A stretch of DNA of 64,000 nucleotides from Nitratireductor sp. (GCA_020637805.1 JACKJU010000014.1:12127-76126); one strand, 5' to 3'; shown: positions 16,674 through 26,043, numbered from the stretch's first letter. Notes: generated by a model from the sequence alone, not told the origin. Made by a program: numbers and translations.

Positions 16674-17969
16674 TTAGTCCTGAAAGGGATCATGAACAAG
16701 TATGGTGTCATCCCGTTCAGGGCTTGTGGAAAGTAACGCGACAGGTGCCCCTATCAGTTCCTCAACATGCCGAACATATTTCACGGCCTGTGCGGGCAGG
16801 TCTGCCCATTTTCTTGCGCCAACGGTGGAATCCTTCCATCCTTCGAGCGTCTCGTAGACCGGTTTCACCCTTGTCTGCGCGCCCTGAGAGGCCGGCAAGT
16901 AATCGATTCGCTCGCCGTCGAGTTCGTATCCGACACAGATGCGGATCTCGTCGAGCCCGTCCAGCACATCGAGCTTCGTCAGCGCAATGCCGGTAATTCC
17001 GTTGGTGGCGACAGCCTGGCGAACCAGCACCGCATCGAACCAGCCGCACCGGCGCTTTCGCCCCGTCACGGTGCCAAACTCATGCCCCCGTTCACCCAGA
17101 AACTGGCCTACCTCGTTGTCCTGTTCCGTGGGGAAAGGCCCCTCGCCTACCCGCGTGGTATAGGCCTTGGTGATGCCGAGCACATAACCGACCTGGCCTG
17201 GACCCATGCCCGTGCCTGCGGCAGCCTGGCCTGCAACGGTGTTTGACGAGGTGACAAAGGGATAGGTGCCGTGATCAATGTCCAGCAGCGTTCCCTGCGC
17301 GCCCTCGAAGAGGATGCGCTTGCCTTCACGGCGCGCGGTATCCAGAAGTTTCCATACGGGTTCGATGAACGGTGTCACCCTGTCTGCAACCTGGCGCAAT
17401 TCCTCCATGATGGAGGCATGGGATACTTCTTCCACGCCAAGACCTCTGCGCAACGCGTTGTGATGCGTGAGGATGCGCTCGACCTTCGGCCCTAGTGTGC
17501 TCATGTTCGTTAGGTCGAGCATGCGGATGGCACGCCGTCCTACCTTGTCCTCGTATGCTGGACCGATACCACGCCGCGTCGTGCCGATCTTTGTGCCCTT
17601 GGCTGCCGCATCCTCGCGCAGCCCATCGAGTTCGCGGTGCAGCGACAGGATCAGCGTGGCATTCTCGGCAATGCGCAGGTTTTCAGGCGTCACTTCAACG
17701 CCCTGGCTTCCCAGCCGGTCGATTTCGGCAACCAGTGCATGCGGGTCGATCACGACGCCGTTTCCGATCACGGCAAGCTTGCCCTTGCGCACCACGCCCG
17801 AGGGAAGCAATGAGAGCTTGTAGCTGACACCGTCGATAACAAGGGTATGACCGGCATTGTGACCGCCCTGAAAGCGGGCGACGATATCGGCCCTTTCCGA
17901 CAGCCAGTCGACAATCTTGCCCTTGCCTTCGTCACCCCACTGGGAGCCGACAACTACCACATTTCCCAT
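16674..17969 (-). CDS. purA: Adenylosuccinate synthetase
   Basis: A 431-residue enzyme joining IMP and aspartate with GTP, the first committed step to AMP. ATG 17969 (MGNVVVVGSQWGDEGKGK) matches the family start and follows GGGAGCAG; the 38-codon upstream extension is not family sequence. The GTP/IMP loop GDEGKGK and the catalytic His segment GGHNAGHT are present, as are the GTP-binding TKLDVLDGLD region and TTRVGEGPFPTE. Length equals the usual 430. It is the first gene of a probable two-gene transcript with the 824-residue membrane protein. Confidence 0.97.
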   Translation of the reverse strand: MGNVVVVGSQWGDEGKGKIVDWLSERADIVARFQGGHNAGHTLVIDGVSYKLSLLPSGVVRKGKLAVIGNGVVIDPHALVAEIDRLGSQGVEVTPENLRIAENATLILSLHRELDGLREDAAAKGTKIGTTRRGIGPAYEDKVGRRAIRMLDLTNMSTLGPKVERILTHHNALRRGLGVEEVSHASIMEELRQVADRVTPFIEPVWKLLDTARREGKRILFEGAQGTLLDIDHGTYPFVTSSNTVAGQAAAGTGMGPGQVGYVLGITKAYTTRVGEGPFPTEQDNEVGQFLGERGHEFGTVTGRKRRCGWFDAVLVRQAVATNGITGIALTKLDVLDGLDEIRICVGYELDGERIDYLPASQGAQTRVKPVYETLEGWKDSTVGARKWADLPAQAVKYVRHVEELIGAPVALLSTSPERDDTILVHDPFQD

Positions 17970-18220
17970 TTCAATCTGCTCCCGTACCGAGCGCCTCGCG
18001 CTCACGATTCGCGTCATGCCTCTTTCGCGAAGCATGCAGGTTCTGGCAAATCGGGGAAAGATGCGGATGAAGTTGACGCGCAAGGCGCACTGCCGGTCCG
18101 CAACCCGGTTTGCGGTTGTTATTAGTCCGAAAAGCAGGCATCAATCAAGCCCGACACATGCGCGCGCCTTCATTGCACGGACGGGCATCCAATTCTTCCT
18201 TAGACTCAGGGAAATTCCAG

Positions 18221-19123
18221 ATGGCAATCATTCGATGGTTGTGGAGCCAACCCTATCTGCTTTTGATCCTCACAACTGCAATGTGGGGCGGGAACGCGGT
18301 TGCCGGCAAGATGGCCGTTGGTCACATTTCTCCATTCCTCCTCACGCTTTCGCGCTGGGGTTTTGCCATGCTGATCATATGGCCGCTTGCCTGGCCGCAT
18401 GTCCGGCGCGAATGGCCCAAAATCCGCCCTGCACTGCCGATCATGCTGGCGCTCGGCGCCTGCGGCTTCGCGCTCTTCAACAACCTTCTCTATGTCTCGC
18501 TTCAATACACGAGCGCAATTAACGTCACGATCCTTCAGGCTTCCATGCCGCTGCTCGTGTTTGTCCTGAATTTCTTCTTCTTCCAGATCCGAAGCTCGGC
18601 AGTGCAGATCGGCGGCCTGATGCTGACCATTGTCGGTGTTCTGGCCATTGCCTCGCGCGGCAGCCTGGCCAATCTGATTGCGCTGGATTTCAACATTGGC
18701 GACCTCATCAACCTGGGCGCGGTCGTCCTGTACGGGTTCTACACGGTTTTCCTTCGCAAGAAGCCCGAACTGCACTGGCTTTCCAACATCGCCATCATGG
18801 GAATTGCCGGCCTTGCCATGTCGCTCCCATTTGCCTTCTATGACGTGGTCAACGGCTCCGCGATCTTCCCCGATGCCACTGGCTGGGGCATCATTGCCTA
18901 CACGGCAATCGGCCCCTCCATCCTCTCCCAGGTTTTCTGGATTCGCGGAATGGAACTCGTAGGCTCCAACCGGGGCGGCATCTTCTACAACATGATCCCG
19001 GTATTCGGCACACTGCTAGCCATCGTGATACTGGGCGAGAAGTTCCTGCCCTACCATGCCGCCGGCTTCGTCCTTGTCATGGGCGGCGTGTGGATCGCCC
19101 AGAGGGCGGGCCGCAAATTATGA
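18221..19123 (+). CDS. EamA/DMT-superfamily transporter
   Basis: A 300-residue integral membrane protein with ten predicted helices in two EamA halves. The first half starts at MAIIRWLWSQPYLLLILTT with AMWGGNAVAGK; the second ends near VLVMGGVWIAQ. ATG 18221 follows CAGGGAAA. Members export amino acids, nucleotides or small metabolites; nothing here narrows the substrate. It is divergent from purA and convergent with serA, with a shared terminator between. Being next to serine biosynthesis genes is not evidence for serine export. Confidence 0.85.
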   Translation: MAIIRWLWSQPYLLLILTTAMWGGNAVAGKMAVGHISPFLLTLSRWGFAMLIIWPLAWPHVRREWPKIRPALPIMLALGACGFALFNNLLYVSLQYTSAINVTILQASMPLLVFVLNFFFFQIRSSAVQIGGLMLTIVGVLAIASRGSLANLIALDFNIGDLINLGAVVLYGFYTVFLRKKPELHWLSNIAIMGIAGLAMSLPFAFYDVVNGSAIFPDATGWGIIAYTAIGPSILSQVFWIRGMELVGSNRGGIFYNMIPVFGTLLAIVILGEKFLPYHAAGFVLVMGGVWIAQRAGRKL

Positions 19124-19155
19124 TTCCCCTCACCGAATGAATGGGCAGAAGCCAA

Positions 19156-19180
19156 AAGACCCGGCACGTGGCCGGGTCTT
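19156..19180. terminator. Bidirectional hairpin between EamA gene and serA
   Basis: The perfect 10-bp stem AAGACCCGGC / GCCGGGTCTT has a 5-base loop. It sits between two convergent genes. The flanking A and T stretches are short in both directions. Confidence 0.75.
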
Positions 19181-19212
19181 CATTCTAGCTATCATGGGCG
19201 TATGGCGATCGC

Positions 19213-20808
19213 TCAGATCTCGAATTCCAGAGCCTTCGCGCGCTTGAATTTGCCGCTCGCGAGCAGTTTGGAGATCAGCGAGTCCGGCGCCAGTTCGTCC
19301 ACGTACAACAGTGCGATGGCATCGCCGCGCTGCTTGTCGCGGCCAAGGCTGAAGTTGGCAATGTTCACCCCGGCTTCACCGAACATCGAGCCCAGTGTAC
19401 CGATGACGCCCGGCACGTCCTCATTGGTGGTGTAGACCATGTACCGGCCGATATCGGCATCGAGGTTGATGCCCTTGATCTGGATGAAGCGCGGCTTGCC
19501 GTCCGAGAACACGGTACCAGCAACCGAACGTTCGTGCTGTTCGGTTTCGATCTTCACCTTGATGTAGCTGTCGTAGACGCCGGATTTGTCCTGCGTGGTC
19601 TCAGATATCTGGATGCCACGCTCCTTGGCCATCACGGGCGCGGAAACCATGTTCACGCCAGAAACCACGCTGCGGATAAGTCCGGCAATCACGGCGCTGG
19701 TCAGCGCCTTGGTGTTCATGCCTGCCACGCGTCCATCATAGATGATCTCGACCTTCTTGATGGGATCTTCGGTGACCTGGCCCGCAAAGGCTCCAAGGTG
19801 TTCGGCAAGCTTGACGAACGGCGTGAGGATCGGCGCTTCCTCGGCAGAAATCGAGGGCATGTTGAGCGCGTTCGATACCGCGCCCTTCATCAGGTACTCG
19901 CTCATCTGTTCGGCAACCTGCAGTGCGACATTTTCTTGCGCCTCGGAAGTGGCTGCGCCCAGATGCGGAGTGCAAACGACGTTGTCGCCCAGGCCGAAGA
20001 GCACGTTGTCCTTTGCCGGCTCCTCCGAGAACACGTCGAAGGCTGCACCCGCAACCTTGCCCGCCTTTATGGCATCGGCCAGCGCTTCCTCGTCGACGAG
20101 GCCACCGCGCGCGCAGTTGATGATGCGCACGCCGTTCTTCATCTTTGCGATGGCTTCTCGCGAAAGTATATTGCGCGTCTTGTCGGTCAGCGGAACATGC
20201 AGGGTGATGAAATCGGCGCGTGTCAGGAGTTCATCAAGTTCGACCTTCTCGACACCCATCTTGTCTGCCTTTTCGTGGCTGAGGAACGGGTCATAGGCAA
20301 CAACCTTCATGCGAAGCCCGCGGGCACGGTCGCAGACAATCCCACCGATATTGCCGGCACCGATCACGCCAAGCGTCTTGTTGGTCAACTCGACACCCAT
20401 GAACTTGGATTTTTCCCATTTGCCGGCCTTGGTCGAGGCATCGGCCGCAGGGATCTGGCGTGCACAGGCGAGCATCAGCGAAATGGCATGTTCGGCAGTG
20501 GTGATCGAGTTGCCGAAGGGCGTGTTCATCACGATGATGCCCTTGCGTGAGGCTGCCGGTATGTCGACGTTGTCGACACCGATGCCTGCGCGGCCGATCA
20601 CCTTCAGGTTGGTGGCCGCCTCGATGACCTTTTCGGTCACCTTGGTAGCGGAACGGATTGCAAGTCCGTCATATTGCCCGATGATTTCAAGGAGCTTGTC
20701 CTTGTCCTTGCCGACATCGGGCAGATAGTCGACTTCAACGCCGTAGTTCTTGAAAATGTCTACTGCAGTTGGCGAAAGCTTGTCGGATACGAGTACACGC
20801 GGTGCCAT
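19213..20808 (-). CDS. serA: D-3-phosphoglycerate dehydrogenase
   Basis: A 531-residue enzyme oxidising 3-phosphoglycerate to 3-phosphohydroxypyruvate, the first step of serine synthesis. The NAD fold has GVIGAGNIGG (147-156). The catalytic set is Arg234 (NCARGG), Glu263 (SEEP) and His282 (TPHLG). It is the long form: an intervening ASB domain (about 320-450) and a C-terminal ACT domain (about 455-531, TNEDVPGVIGTLGSMFG) that senses serine. It lies downstream of serC in the same direction, 60 bases apart, so both are probably under the serC leader. Confidence 0.97.
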   Translation of the reverse strand: MAPRVLVSDKLSPTAVDIFKNYGVEVDYLPDVGKDKDKLLEIIGQYDGLAIRSATKVTEKVIEAATNLKVIGRAGIGVDNVDIPAASRKGIIVMNTPFGNSITTAEHAISLMLACARQIPAADASTKAGKWEKSKFMGVELTNKTLGVIGAGNIGGIVCDRARGLRMKVVAYDPFLSHEKADKMGVEKVELDELLTRADFITLHVPLTDKTRNILSREAIAKMKNGVRIINCARGGLVDEEALADAIKAGKVAGAAFDVFSEEPAKDNVLFGLGDNVVCTPHLGAATSEAQENVALQVAEQMSEYLMKGAVSNALNMPSISAEEAPILTPFVKLAEHLGAFAGQVTEDPIKKVEIIYDGRVAGMNTKALTSAVIAGLIRSVVSGVNMVSAPVMAKERGIQISETTQDKSGVYDSYIKVKIETEQHERSVAGTVFSDGKPRFIQIKGINLDADIGRYMVYTTNEDVPGVIGTLGSMFGEAGVNIANFSLGRDKQRGDAIALLYVDELAPDSLISKLLASGKFKRAKALEFEI

Positions 20809-20868
20809 GATCGTGGCCTCCTTTGCGGGTGCGGAATTTGCGGAATGAGTGATGAAGTAGCGCGGCCG

Positions 20869-22044
20869 TCAGGCAGCCGCGCGCGTCTCGCGAAGGGTCT
20901 GCTCGAAGGCCCAACCAAGCCAGGGCAGAAGCGCCTCGACATCGGTGCGCTCGACCGTTGCACCGGTCCATATGCGAAGGCCCGCAGGCGCATCGCGATA
21001 TGCCCCGATGTCATAGGCAACGCCTTCCTTGTCGAGCTTGGAAACAAGCGACTTGGCAAAGGCGGCCTGCTCTTCAGCAGGCATTGCCGCAACCCTCTCA
21101 TCGGAGATCACCAGGCAGACGGAGGTGTTGGAACGCGTCTCCGGCACCTTAGCCAGGAAGTCGATCCAGTCATTGTCGGCAACATATTTGTCGATTGCCA
21201 CAAAGTTGTCGTTGGCGCGGCCGATCAGAGCCTTCAGCCCGCCCAGCGACTTTGCCCAGAAAAGCGCATCGAGATAGTCCTCAACACATAGCATGGAAGG
21301 CGTATTGATCGTTTCGCCCTTGAAGATGCCCTCGATCAGCTTACCGCCCTTGGTCATGCGGAAGATCTTCGGCAGTGGCCATGCCGGGGAATAACTCTCT
21401 AGCCGTTCGACTGCCCGCGGGCTCAGGATTATGACACCATGACCGCCCTCGCCGCCCAGAACCTTCTGCCAGGAGAAGGTGACGACATCGAGCTTGGCAT
21501 AGTCGAGTTCCTGGGCGAACGCGGCCGAAGTGGCATCGCAGATCGTCAGGCCGGCACGGTCTGCGGGGATGAAATCCGCATTGGGAACGCGAACCCCGGA
21601 AGTGGTTCCGTTCCAGGTGAAGACCACATCGCGGTCGAAATCCACCTGCGCAAGATCCGGAAGGTCGCCATAGGCTGCCTCGAACTTGCGTACATCCGTC
21701 AGTTTGAGTTGCTTGACGACATCGGTCACCCAGCCGGAGCCGAAGCTCTCCCAGGCAAGCATGTCGACACCGCGCTCTCCGAGCAGGGACCACAGCGCCA
21801 TTTCCACGGCACCGGTGTCGGAGGCAGGCACGATGCCGATGCGATAGTCGGCAGGCACCTGCAGGATTTCACGGGTAAGGTCGATGGCCTCGGCAAGCTT
21901 TGATTTGCCGATCTTGGCACGATGCGACCGGCCAAGGGCAGCATCGTTCAACGCTTCAAGCGACCAGCCGGGGCGCTTGGTGCAGGGACCAGAAGAAAAG
22001 CGGGGATTGGCCGGGCGCACTGCCGGCTTGGAGATATCAGTCAT
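20869..22044 (-). CDS. serC: Phosphoserine aminotransferase
   Basis: A 391-residue PLP enzyme converting 3-phosphohydroxypyruvate to phosphoserine. It is of the alphaproteobacterial/archaeal-like SerC type (RPANPRFSSGPCTKRPGW start). The PLP lysine is Lys194 in SWQKVLGGEGGHG. Substrate-binding blocks include SDTGAVEMALWSLLG and TINTPSMLCVEDYLDAL. It is the first gene of serC-serA, and its start codon sits directly after two tandem leader hairpins. The operon makes serine from the 3-phosphoglycerate pool fed by Gap and Pgk, also in this window. Confidence 0.96.
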   Translation of the reverse strand: MTDISKPAVRPANPRFSSGPCTKRPGWSLEALNDAALGRSHRAKIGKSKLAEAIDLTREILQVPADYRIGIVPASDTGAVEMALWSLLGERGVDMLAWESFGSGWVTDVVKQLKLTDVRKFEAAYGDLPDLAQVDFDRDVVFTWNGTTSGVRVPNADFIPADRAGLTICDATSAAFAQELDYAKLDVVTFSWQKVLGGEGGHGVIILSPRAVERLESYSPAWPLPKIFRMTKGGKLIEGIFKGETINTPSMLCVEDYLDALFWAKSLGGLKALIGRANDNFVAIDKYVADNDWIDFLAKVPETRSNTSVCLVISDERVAAMPAEEQAAFAKSLVSKLDKEGVAYDIGAYRDAPAGLRIWTGATVERTDVEALLPWLGWAFEQTLRETRAAA

Positions 22045-22049
22045 GTCAA

Positions 22050-22092
22050 TTCTATCCTTTCAGATAGCTCGCCTCTCGTTGGGGAGAGGTGG
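22050..22092 (-). promoter_or_regulatory. serC: Candidate serC-motif leader RNA
   Basis: On the minus strand two tandem hairpins precede serC: CCTCTC-CCCAAC-GAGAGG (22089-22072), then CTATC-TGAAAG-GATAG (22067-22052). The second contains the AGGA Shine-Dalgarno element, 7-8 bases before the ATG at 22044. The alphaproteobacterial serC RNA motif is described as two hairpins just upstream of serC, so this is a likely member. Folding the second hairpin would hide the ribosome site. The match is from memory of the motif, not from a covariance search. Confidence 0.65.
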
Positions 22093-22281
22093 CCCACTGG
22101 CGGAAATAGAAAAGCCGATGTCGCAAGTCAAGCGAAACTTTCGCGGCCCACAAACTTGTCTTGGGATGTGCTGAATTTGCGGCAGTTCGGAAACCGCTTT
22201 GGCGCCGGCGAGCTATCGCCAAACGCAAAACGGCGAAGCCCAAGGCCTCGCCGCAATTGGTCAAATCGGAAAATGGGAAAC

Positions 22282-23145
22282 CTACCAGAGTTCCCAGCGC
22301 AGGCCTGCGCGGACCTGATGAACACCAAAACCGCCATCGCCGATATGCGATCCATTGCTGTAGTTGATGGCATCGGCACCCGTGCTAAGGAAACGGTAAT
22401 TGGCATCAAGAGTGATATTGTCGGTCAGTCGGTAGCCAAAACCGGCCATTGCCGAATAGGCGAATTGGTAGTCGATGCCGGTTGCTTTTGTGCCCTGGAA
22501 CGATACCGGTTCGTTTGGTACCGGCTGATCAGTGGTACCCTTGGCAACGCAGGTTTCGGTTGCCACGTCGGCGTGTACGGGTACGCAGGTGATGGACCCG
22601 GTTTCATCCCGCCAGCGAACGCGGGCTATGCCGATGCCGCCGCCGACATAGGGCTGGAAGTTGCCAAAGGAGCCGAGGTCGAAATACCCGTTCAGCATTG
22701 CGACGTTTGCATGGTACTCGCCCGAGTCAGAGCCAAGGCAGTTGTCGGCGAAATCGTCGATGGGGCCCGAGTCGGTGGAAATCACGACCGGACAATTTGT
22801 CGATGCGATGGAATGAGTGTTGTCCGAGGAACCATCGAACAGTGTCTCGAATGTACCTTCGATACGGAACATGTCGTTGACATGGTAGCCGACACCGACA
22901 CCGAACGTCATGACGTCGTCCATGGTGAAGCGCTGTTCGTCGGTACCGTTGGCGTAACCGCCTTCCTTCATGTGACCGTTGAGGTTGAAGCCGATGTCGC
23001 CGCGCAGATACCAGCCGCTTCCGAACTCGACAGGTGTACGTTCGACAACCGGACCCGAAGCATATTCCTCAAGGTCCGCAGCGCCCGCCGTTGTAGTAAG
23101 GCCGGCGGAGGCAATCAGGGCGGCAGTGACTAAGATACGTTTCAT
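22282..23145 (-). CDS. Omp25/RopB-like outer-membrane beta-barrel protein, copy 1
   Basis: A 287-residue protein. ATG 23145 (MKRILVTAALIASAGLTTTAGAADL) gives a clean signal peptide; the longer frame does not. The mature part starts with GSGWYLRGDIGF, the usual opening of small eight-stranded barrels of the Omp25/RopB/Omp31 type. It alternates Gly/aromatic strands and ends in the outer-membrane signature GLRWELW with a terminal Trp. Two cysteine pairs lie in predicted surface loops (NCP...NCL and TCV...TCV). It is a paralogue of the gene just upstream (23220-24128). Likely a structural envelope protein; no specific ligand can be inferred. Confidence 0.85.
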   Translation of the reverse strand: MKRILVTAALIASAGLTTTAGAADLEEYASGPVVERTPVEFGSGWYLRGDIGFNLNGHMKEGGYANGTDEQRFTMDDVMTFGVGVGYHVNDMFRIEGTFETLFDGSSDNTHSIASTNCPVVISTDSGPIDDFADNCLGSDSGEYHANVAMLNGYFDLGSFGNFQPYVGGGIGIARVRWRDETGSITCVPVHADVATETCVAKGTTDQPVPNEPVSFQGTKATGIDYQFAYSAMAGFGYRLTDNITLDANYRFLSTGADAINYSNGSHIGDGGFGVHQVRAGLRWELW

Positions 23146-23219
23146 GACCCGGTTCCCGGAAATTGCTTGAGGACTGGATGGCGAGTGTTCCCGCCATCCG
23201 CTTTGCTGTTTGTTCGCGA

Positions 23220-24128
23220 TCAGTCGAACTGATAGCGCAGGCCCGCACGCCACGAATGGATCGTGATATCGCCGTTGTGACCCTGAACGCCGCTGCCAAC
23301 TGCCGAATCGAAGTCGAACATTTTGCCGCCGGAAATCTGGGTCATTGAGTATCCAGCATCGAGTTTCAGGCGGCTGCTCAGATCATAGGAAGCACCTGCA
23401 TGAAGCGCGTAAGCGAAACGCCAGCCTGACTGGCCGCCATGCTTTCCATCCAGCTTGGTGTTGTAGTCGTAGGCCGTGTCGTTGATTGTGTCGCCATCGG
23501 TGTCAAACATGGCACTGAGGCAATCTCCGCCAGAGCAGGAGATGTCGTTGTTGAGCGTGCCCCACTTCACGTGAGCGCCACCGATACCTGCACCGATATA
23601 AGGCGTGAAACCGGCATAGGTGCCGAGATCCACATAGACGTTTGCCAGCAGTGTAGCTGCCTCAAACGAAGTGGTGTCGTTTGCCGAGCAGGTGTCGTAG
23701 TTGGCGCCGCCCGGTACATCGTTATCCATGAGGCCGGAGATATCGCCGCAGGCGAAAGACTTCATCGAGGAACCCTTGAAGTCCATTGAGGAGTAGTAGT
23801 TGGTAGTCAGGTCGACGCGAAAGGTGTTGTCGATCTGATAGCCAATGCCTCCGCCAAGCATCCAGGCAGAGCCCAGTTCATGATTGTCGAACTTGTAGGC
23901 ACCCACGATTCCAGTGGAATCGGGAAACTGATAGGTCACACCGTTCACGCTGGCATGGCCGTAGCCGATATCACCGCGCAGATACCATCCGCCAACGGTC
24001 TGCACCCTTGGAACCTCCGGCACATATTCCGGCACTGGCTCCATTGTGATCAGGTCGGCGGCATTGGCAAGCGCAGTGGAAGCCAGCAGCGCCGAAGTAA
24101 CGATCGAAATAAACTTGAAGCTGCGCAT
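23220..24128 (-). CDS. Omp25/RopB-like outer-membrane beta-barrel protein, copy 2
   Basis: A 302-residue paralogue of the following gene, with the same direction and a 74-base gap. The signal peptide ends ALANAADL. The mature start GGWYLRGDIGYGHAS and the end SWRAGLRYQFD match the small-barrel family. It also has cysteines in loop-like positions (FACG...YDTC and ISCSGGDCL), placed like those of copy 1. FTPYIGAGIGGAHVKWG aligns with FQPYVGGGIGIARVRW in the neighbour, showing duplication. A CtrA-type palindrome lies about 70-84 bases upstream of the start. Confidence 0.85.
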   Translation of the reverse strand: MRSFKFISIVTSALLASTALANAADLITMEPVPEYVPEVPRVQTVGGWYLRGDIGYGHASVNGVTYQFPDSTGIVGAYKFDNHELGSAWMLGGGIGYQIDNTFRVDLTTNYYSSMDFKGSSMKSFACGDISGLMDNDVPGGANYDTCSANDTTSFEAATLLANVYVDLGTYAGFTPYIGAGIGGAHVKWGTLNNDISCSGGDCLSAMFDTDGDTINDTAYDYNTKLDGKHGGQSGWRFAYALHAGASYDLSSRLKLDAGYSMTQISGGKMFDFDSAVGSGVQGHNGDITIHSWRAGLRYQFD

Positions 24129-24197
24129 TACAACTTTCCTCTTGGCTTGTTCCGAAACCCGGAATCCTAATTCCGGGCCGATACTGCCCCCGAAAAG

Positions 24198-24212
24198 TTA
24201 AGGTGCGCTTAA
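24198..24212 (-). promoter_or_regulatory. Perfect CtrA-type palindrome upstream of barrel gene copy 2
   Basis: TTAA-GGTGCGC-TTAA exactly fits the CtrA consensus TTAA-N7-TTAA. It sits in the 329-base gap 24129-24457, about 70 bases before the start of the barrel gene. The gap also holds a second TTAA-rich stretch (24221-24237) and, at its far end, the glmM terminator. No other gene or RNA is visible in it. Confidence 0.6.
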
Positions 24213-24399
24213 CCGTGTTCCTTAAGGTTAAAAAAAGCGGTAAACGGTAGTTTAATCCCTCTTGCCCGGATCACTCTGTCTGACACAAAGCAGGGCACGG
24301 CAGGCCTGATGACTACTGCTTCAAGGCAGTCGGGAAGACCAGGGTTTCTGATATGCAAGTGGAAACCGACACCACCACGAACACTTCCCCCGTCACAAA

Positions 24400-24427
24400 A
24401 GAAAAACCCCGCACTAGGCGGGGTTTC
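24400..24427 (-). terminator. Rho-independent terminator of glmM
   Basis: On the minus strand AAACCCCGC-CTAGT-GCGGGGTTT is followed by TTCTTTTG. It lies 31 bases past the glmM stop. Confidence 0.9.
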
Positions 24428-24457
24428 TGAATTCTGTCCAGATTGCAGGAAGCAATA

Positions 24458-25804
24458 TCAGGCAGCGGCCTTTGAAACGGCGCCCGCAACCTCGCTTACC
24501 ACATTCTTGACCAGCATCTCGTCGTCGCATTCGGCCATAATGCGAATAAGCGGCTCGGTGCCAGAGGGACGGATCACAAGCCGTCCCTTGTTGCCAAGCA
24601 TCTGTGTAGCGTCCTTGATGGCCTGTTTGACCTGTTCGGTCTCAAGCGGATTGCCGCCGGAAAAACGGACATTCTGCAGCAACTGCGGAACAGGCTCGAA
24701 CTTGCGGCAGGCTTCGCTAGCCGGCCGATTGGTCGTCTTCATGACTGCAAGCACCTGAAGCGCCGCAACCAGCCCGTCGCCGGTCGTGGCGAAATCGGAA
24801 AGCACCATGTGGCCGGACTGCTCGCCGCCCAGGTTGAAGCCATGTTTGCGCATATGCTCCACAACATAGCGGTCACCGACCTTGGTGCGTGCAAGCGTCA
24901 GCTTGCGATCCGCAAGAAAGCGTTCGAGGCCGAGATTGGACATGACGGTGGCAACGATGCCGCCGCCGGAAAGGCGCGACTGCTTGTTCCAGTACTCTCC
25001 AATGGTGGCCAGAAGCTGGTCGCCGTCAATCTCGTTCGAGTTCTCATCAATGATGATGACGCGATCAGCGTCCCCATCAAGCGCGATTCCAATGTCTGCG
25101 CGCGTTTCATGAACCTTGCGTTTCAGTTCTTCGGTCGCAGTCGAACCGCAATCGAGATTGATGTTGATGCCGTTCGGCTCATCGCCGATTGCCACGACTT
25201 CGGCACCCAGTTCCCACAATGCGGCGGGCGCTACCTTGTAGGCAGCCCCATTGGCGCAATCGATGACGATGCGCAGGCCTTCAAGCGACATGGAACGCGG
25301 CAGCGTGCGCTTGGCGAATTCGGTATACCGGTCGCGCCCGCTCTCGATACGGGTGGCGCGGCCAAGATCGCTTGCCGTAGCAAGCTGCGAGGAAAGATCT
25401 TCCTCCATGAGTTCCTCGATCCGGGCCTCGATATCATCGGAAAGCTTGAAGCCATCGGGACCGAAAAGCTTGATGCCGTTGTCCTCGAACCCGTTGTGGG
25501 AAGCCGAGATCATCACCCCGATATCTGCCCGCAGCGAGCGTGTGAGCATCGCAACCGCCGGTGTCGGTACCGGTCCCAGCAGGAAAACATCCATGCCGGC
25601 TGCCGTGAACCCGGCAACCAGGGCGTTCTCGATCATGTAGCCGGAAAGCCTGGTGTCCTTCCCGATCACGACACGGTGGCGGTGCGCACCGCGCCTAAAC
25701 GCAACACCTGCCGCCATTCCCACCCGCATCGCGGTGTCCGCCGTCATCGGAAAGGAGTTTGCCCTGCCGCGAATGCCGTCGGTGCCAAAGTATTTCCTGG
25801 TCAT
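24458..25804 (-). CDS. glmM: Phosphoglucosamine mutase
   Basis: A 448-residue enzyme interconverting glucosamine-6-phosphate and glucosamine-1-phosphate for UDP-GlcNAc, peptidoglycan and LPS. ATG 25804 (MTRKYFGTDGIRG) is the family start; the 46-codon upstream extension is not homologous. The phosphoserine loop is SASHNGF, with Ser102 the expected phosphorylated residue. The Mg site is DGDADR, and the sugar-binding GGEQSGH and phosphate-binding RPSGTEP blocks are present. It is the last gene of the tilS-ftsH-glmM run and probably has its own promoter, since ftsH ends in a terminator. Confidence 0.97.
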   Translation of the reverse strand: MTRKYFGTDGIRGRANSFPMTADTAMRVGMAAGVAFRRGAHRHRVVIGKDTRLSGYMIENALVAGFTAAGMDVFLLGPVPTPAVAMLTRSLRADIGVMISASHNGFEDNGIKLFGPDGFKLSDDIEARIEELMEEDLSSQLATASDLGRATRIESGRDRYTEFAKRTLPRSMSLEGLRIVIDCANGAAYKVAPAALWELGAEVVAIGDEPNGININLDCGSTATEELKRKVHETRADIGIALDGDADRVIIIDENSNEIDGDQLLATIGEYWNKQSRLSGGGIVATVMSNLGLERFLADRKLTLARTKVGDRYVVEHMRKHGFNLGGEQSGHMVLSDFATTGDGLVAALQVLAVMKTTNRPASEACRKFEPVPQLLQNVRFSGGNPLETEQVKQAIKDATQMLGNKGRLVIRPSGTEPLIRIMAECDDEMLVKNVVSEVAGAVSKAAA

Positions 25805-26043
25805 GAAATGTTCCCACCCATATGCGCCGTTTCGAGGCGCCGGATCTATTCGCGCCCTTGCCTCTCCGGCAGTCACGAACCCACTTGAATCTGTCTCTTG
25901 AACGTTCGGCGCGGTCTCCTGGCGGATTTCCATACGCACCATTCAGAGTGCGCGGACAATATACCAGTTTCCGTTTAAAAAGAGTCACACATTGTAACAC
26001 ATGGTAAACCTTCGCGAATCCACCCATTTGGGCTATTCGCCAC

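Noticed and set aside
17970..18083. Extended N-terminus of PurA
   Set aside because: GNVVVVGSQWGDEGKGK with its own ribosome site is the family start; the extra 38 codons are not conserved sequence.
19534..20550. 338-codon open frame on the plus strand
   Set aside because: Antisense to serA, whose catalytic residues are intact. No homology or ribosome site supports it.
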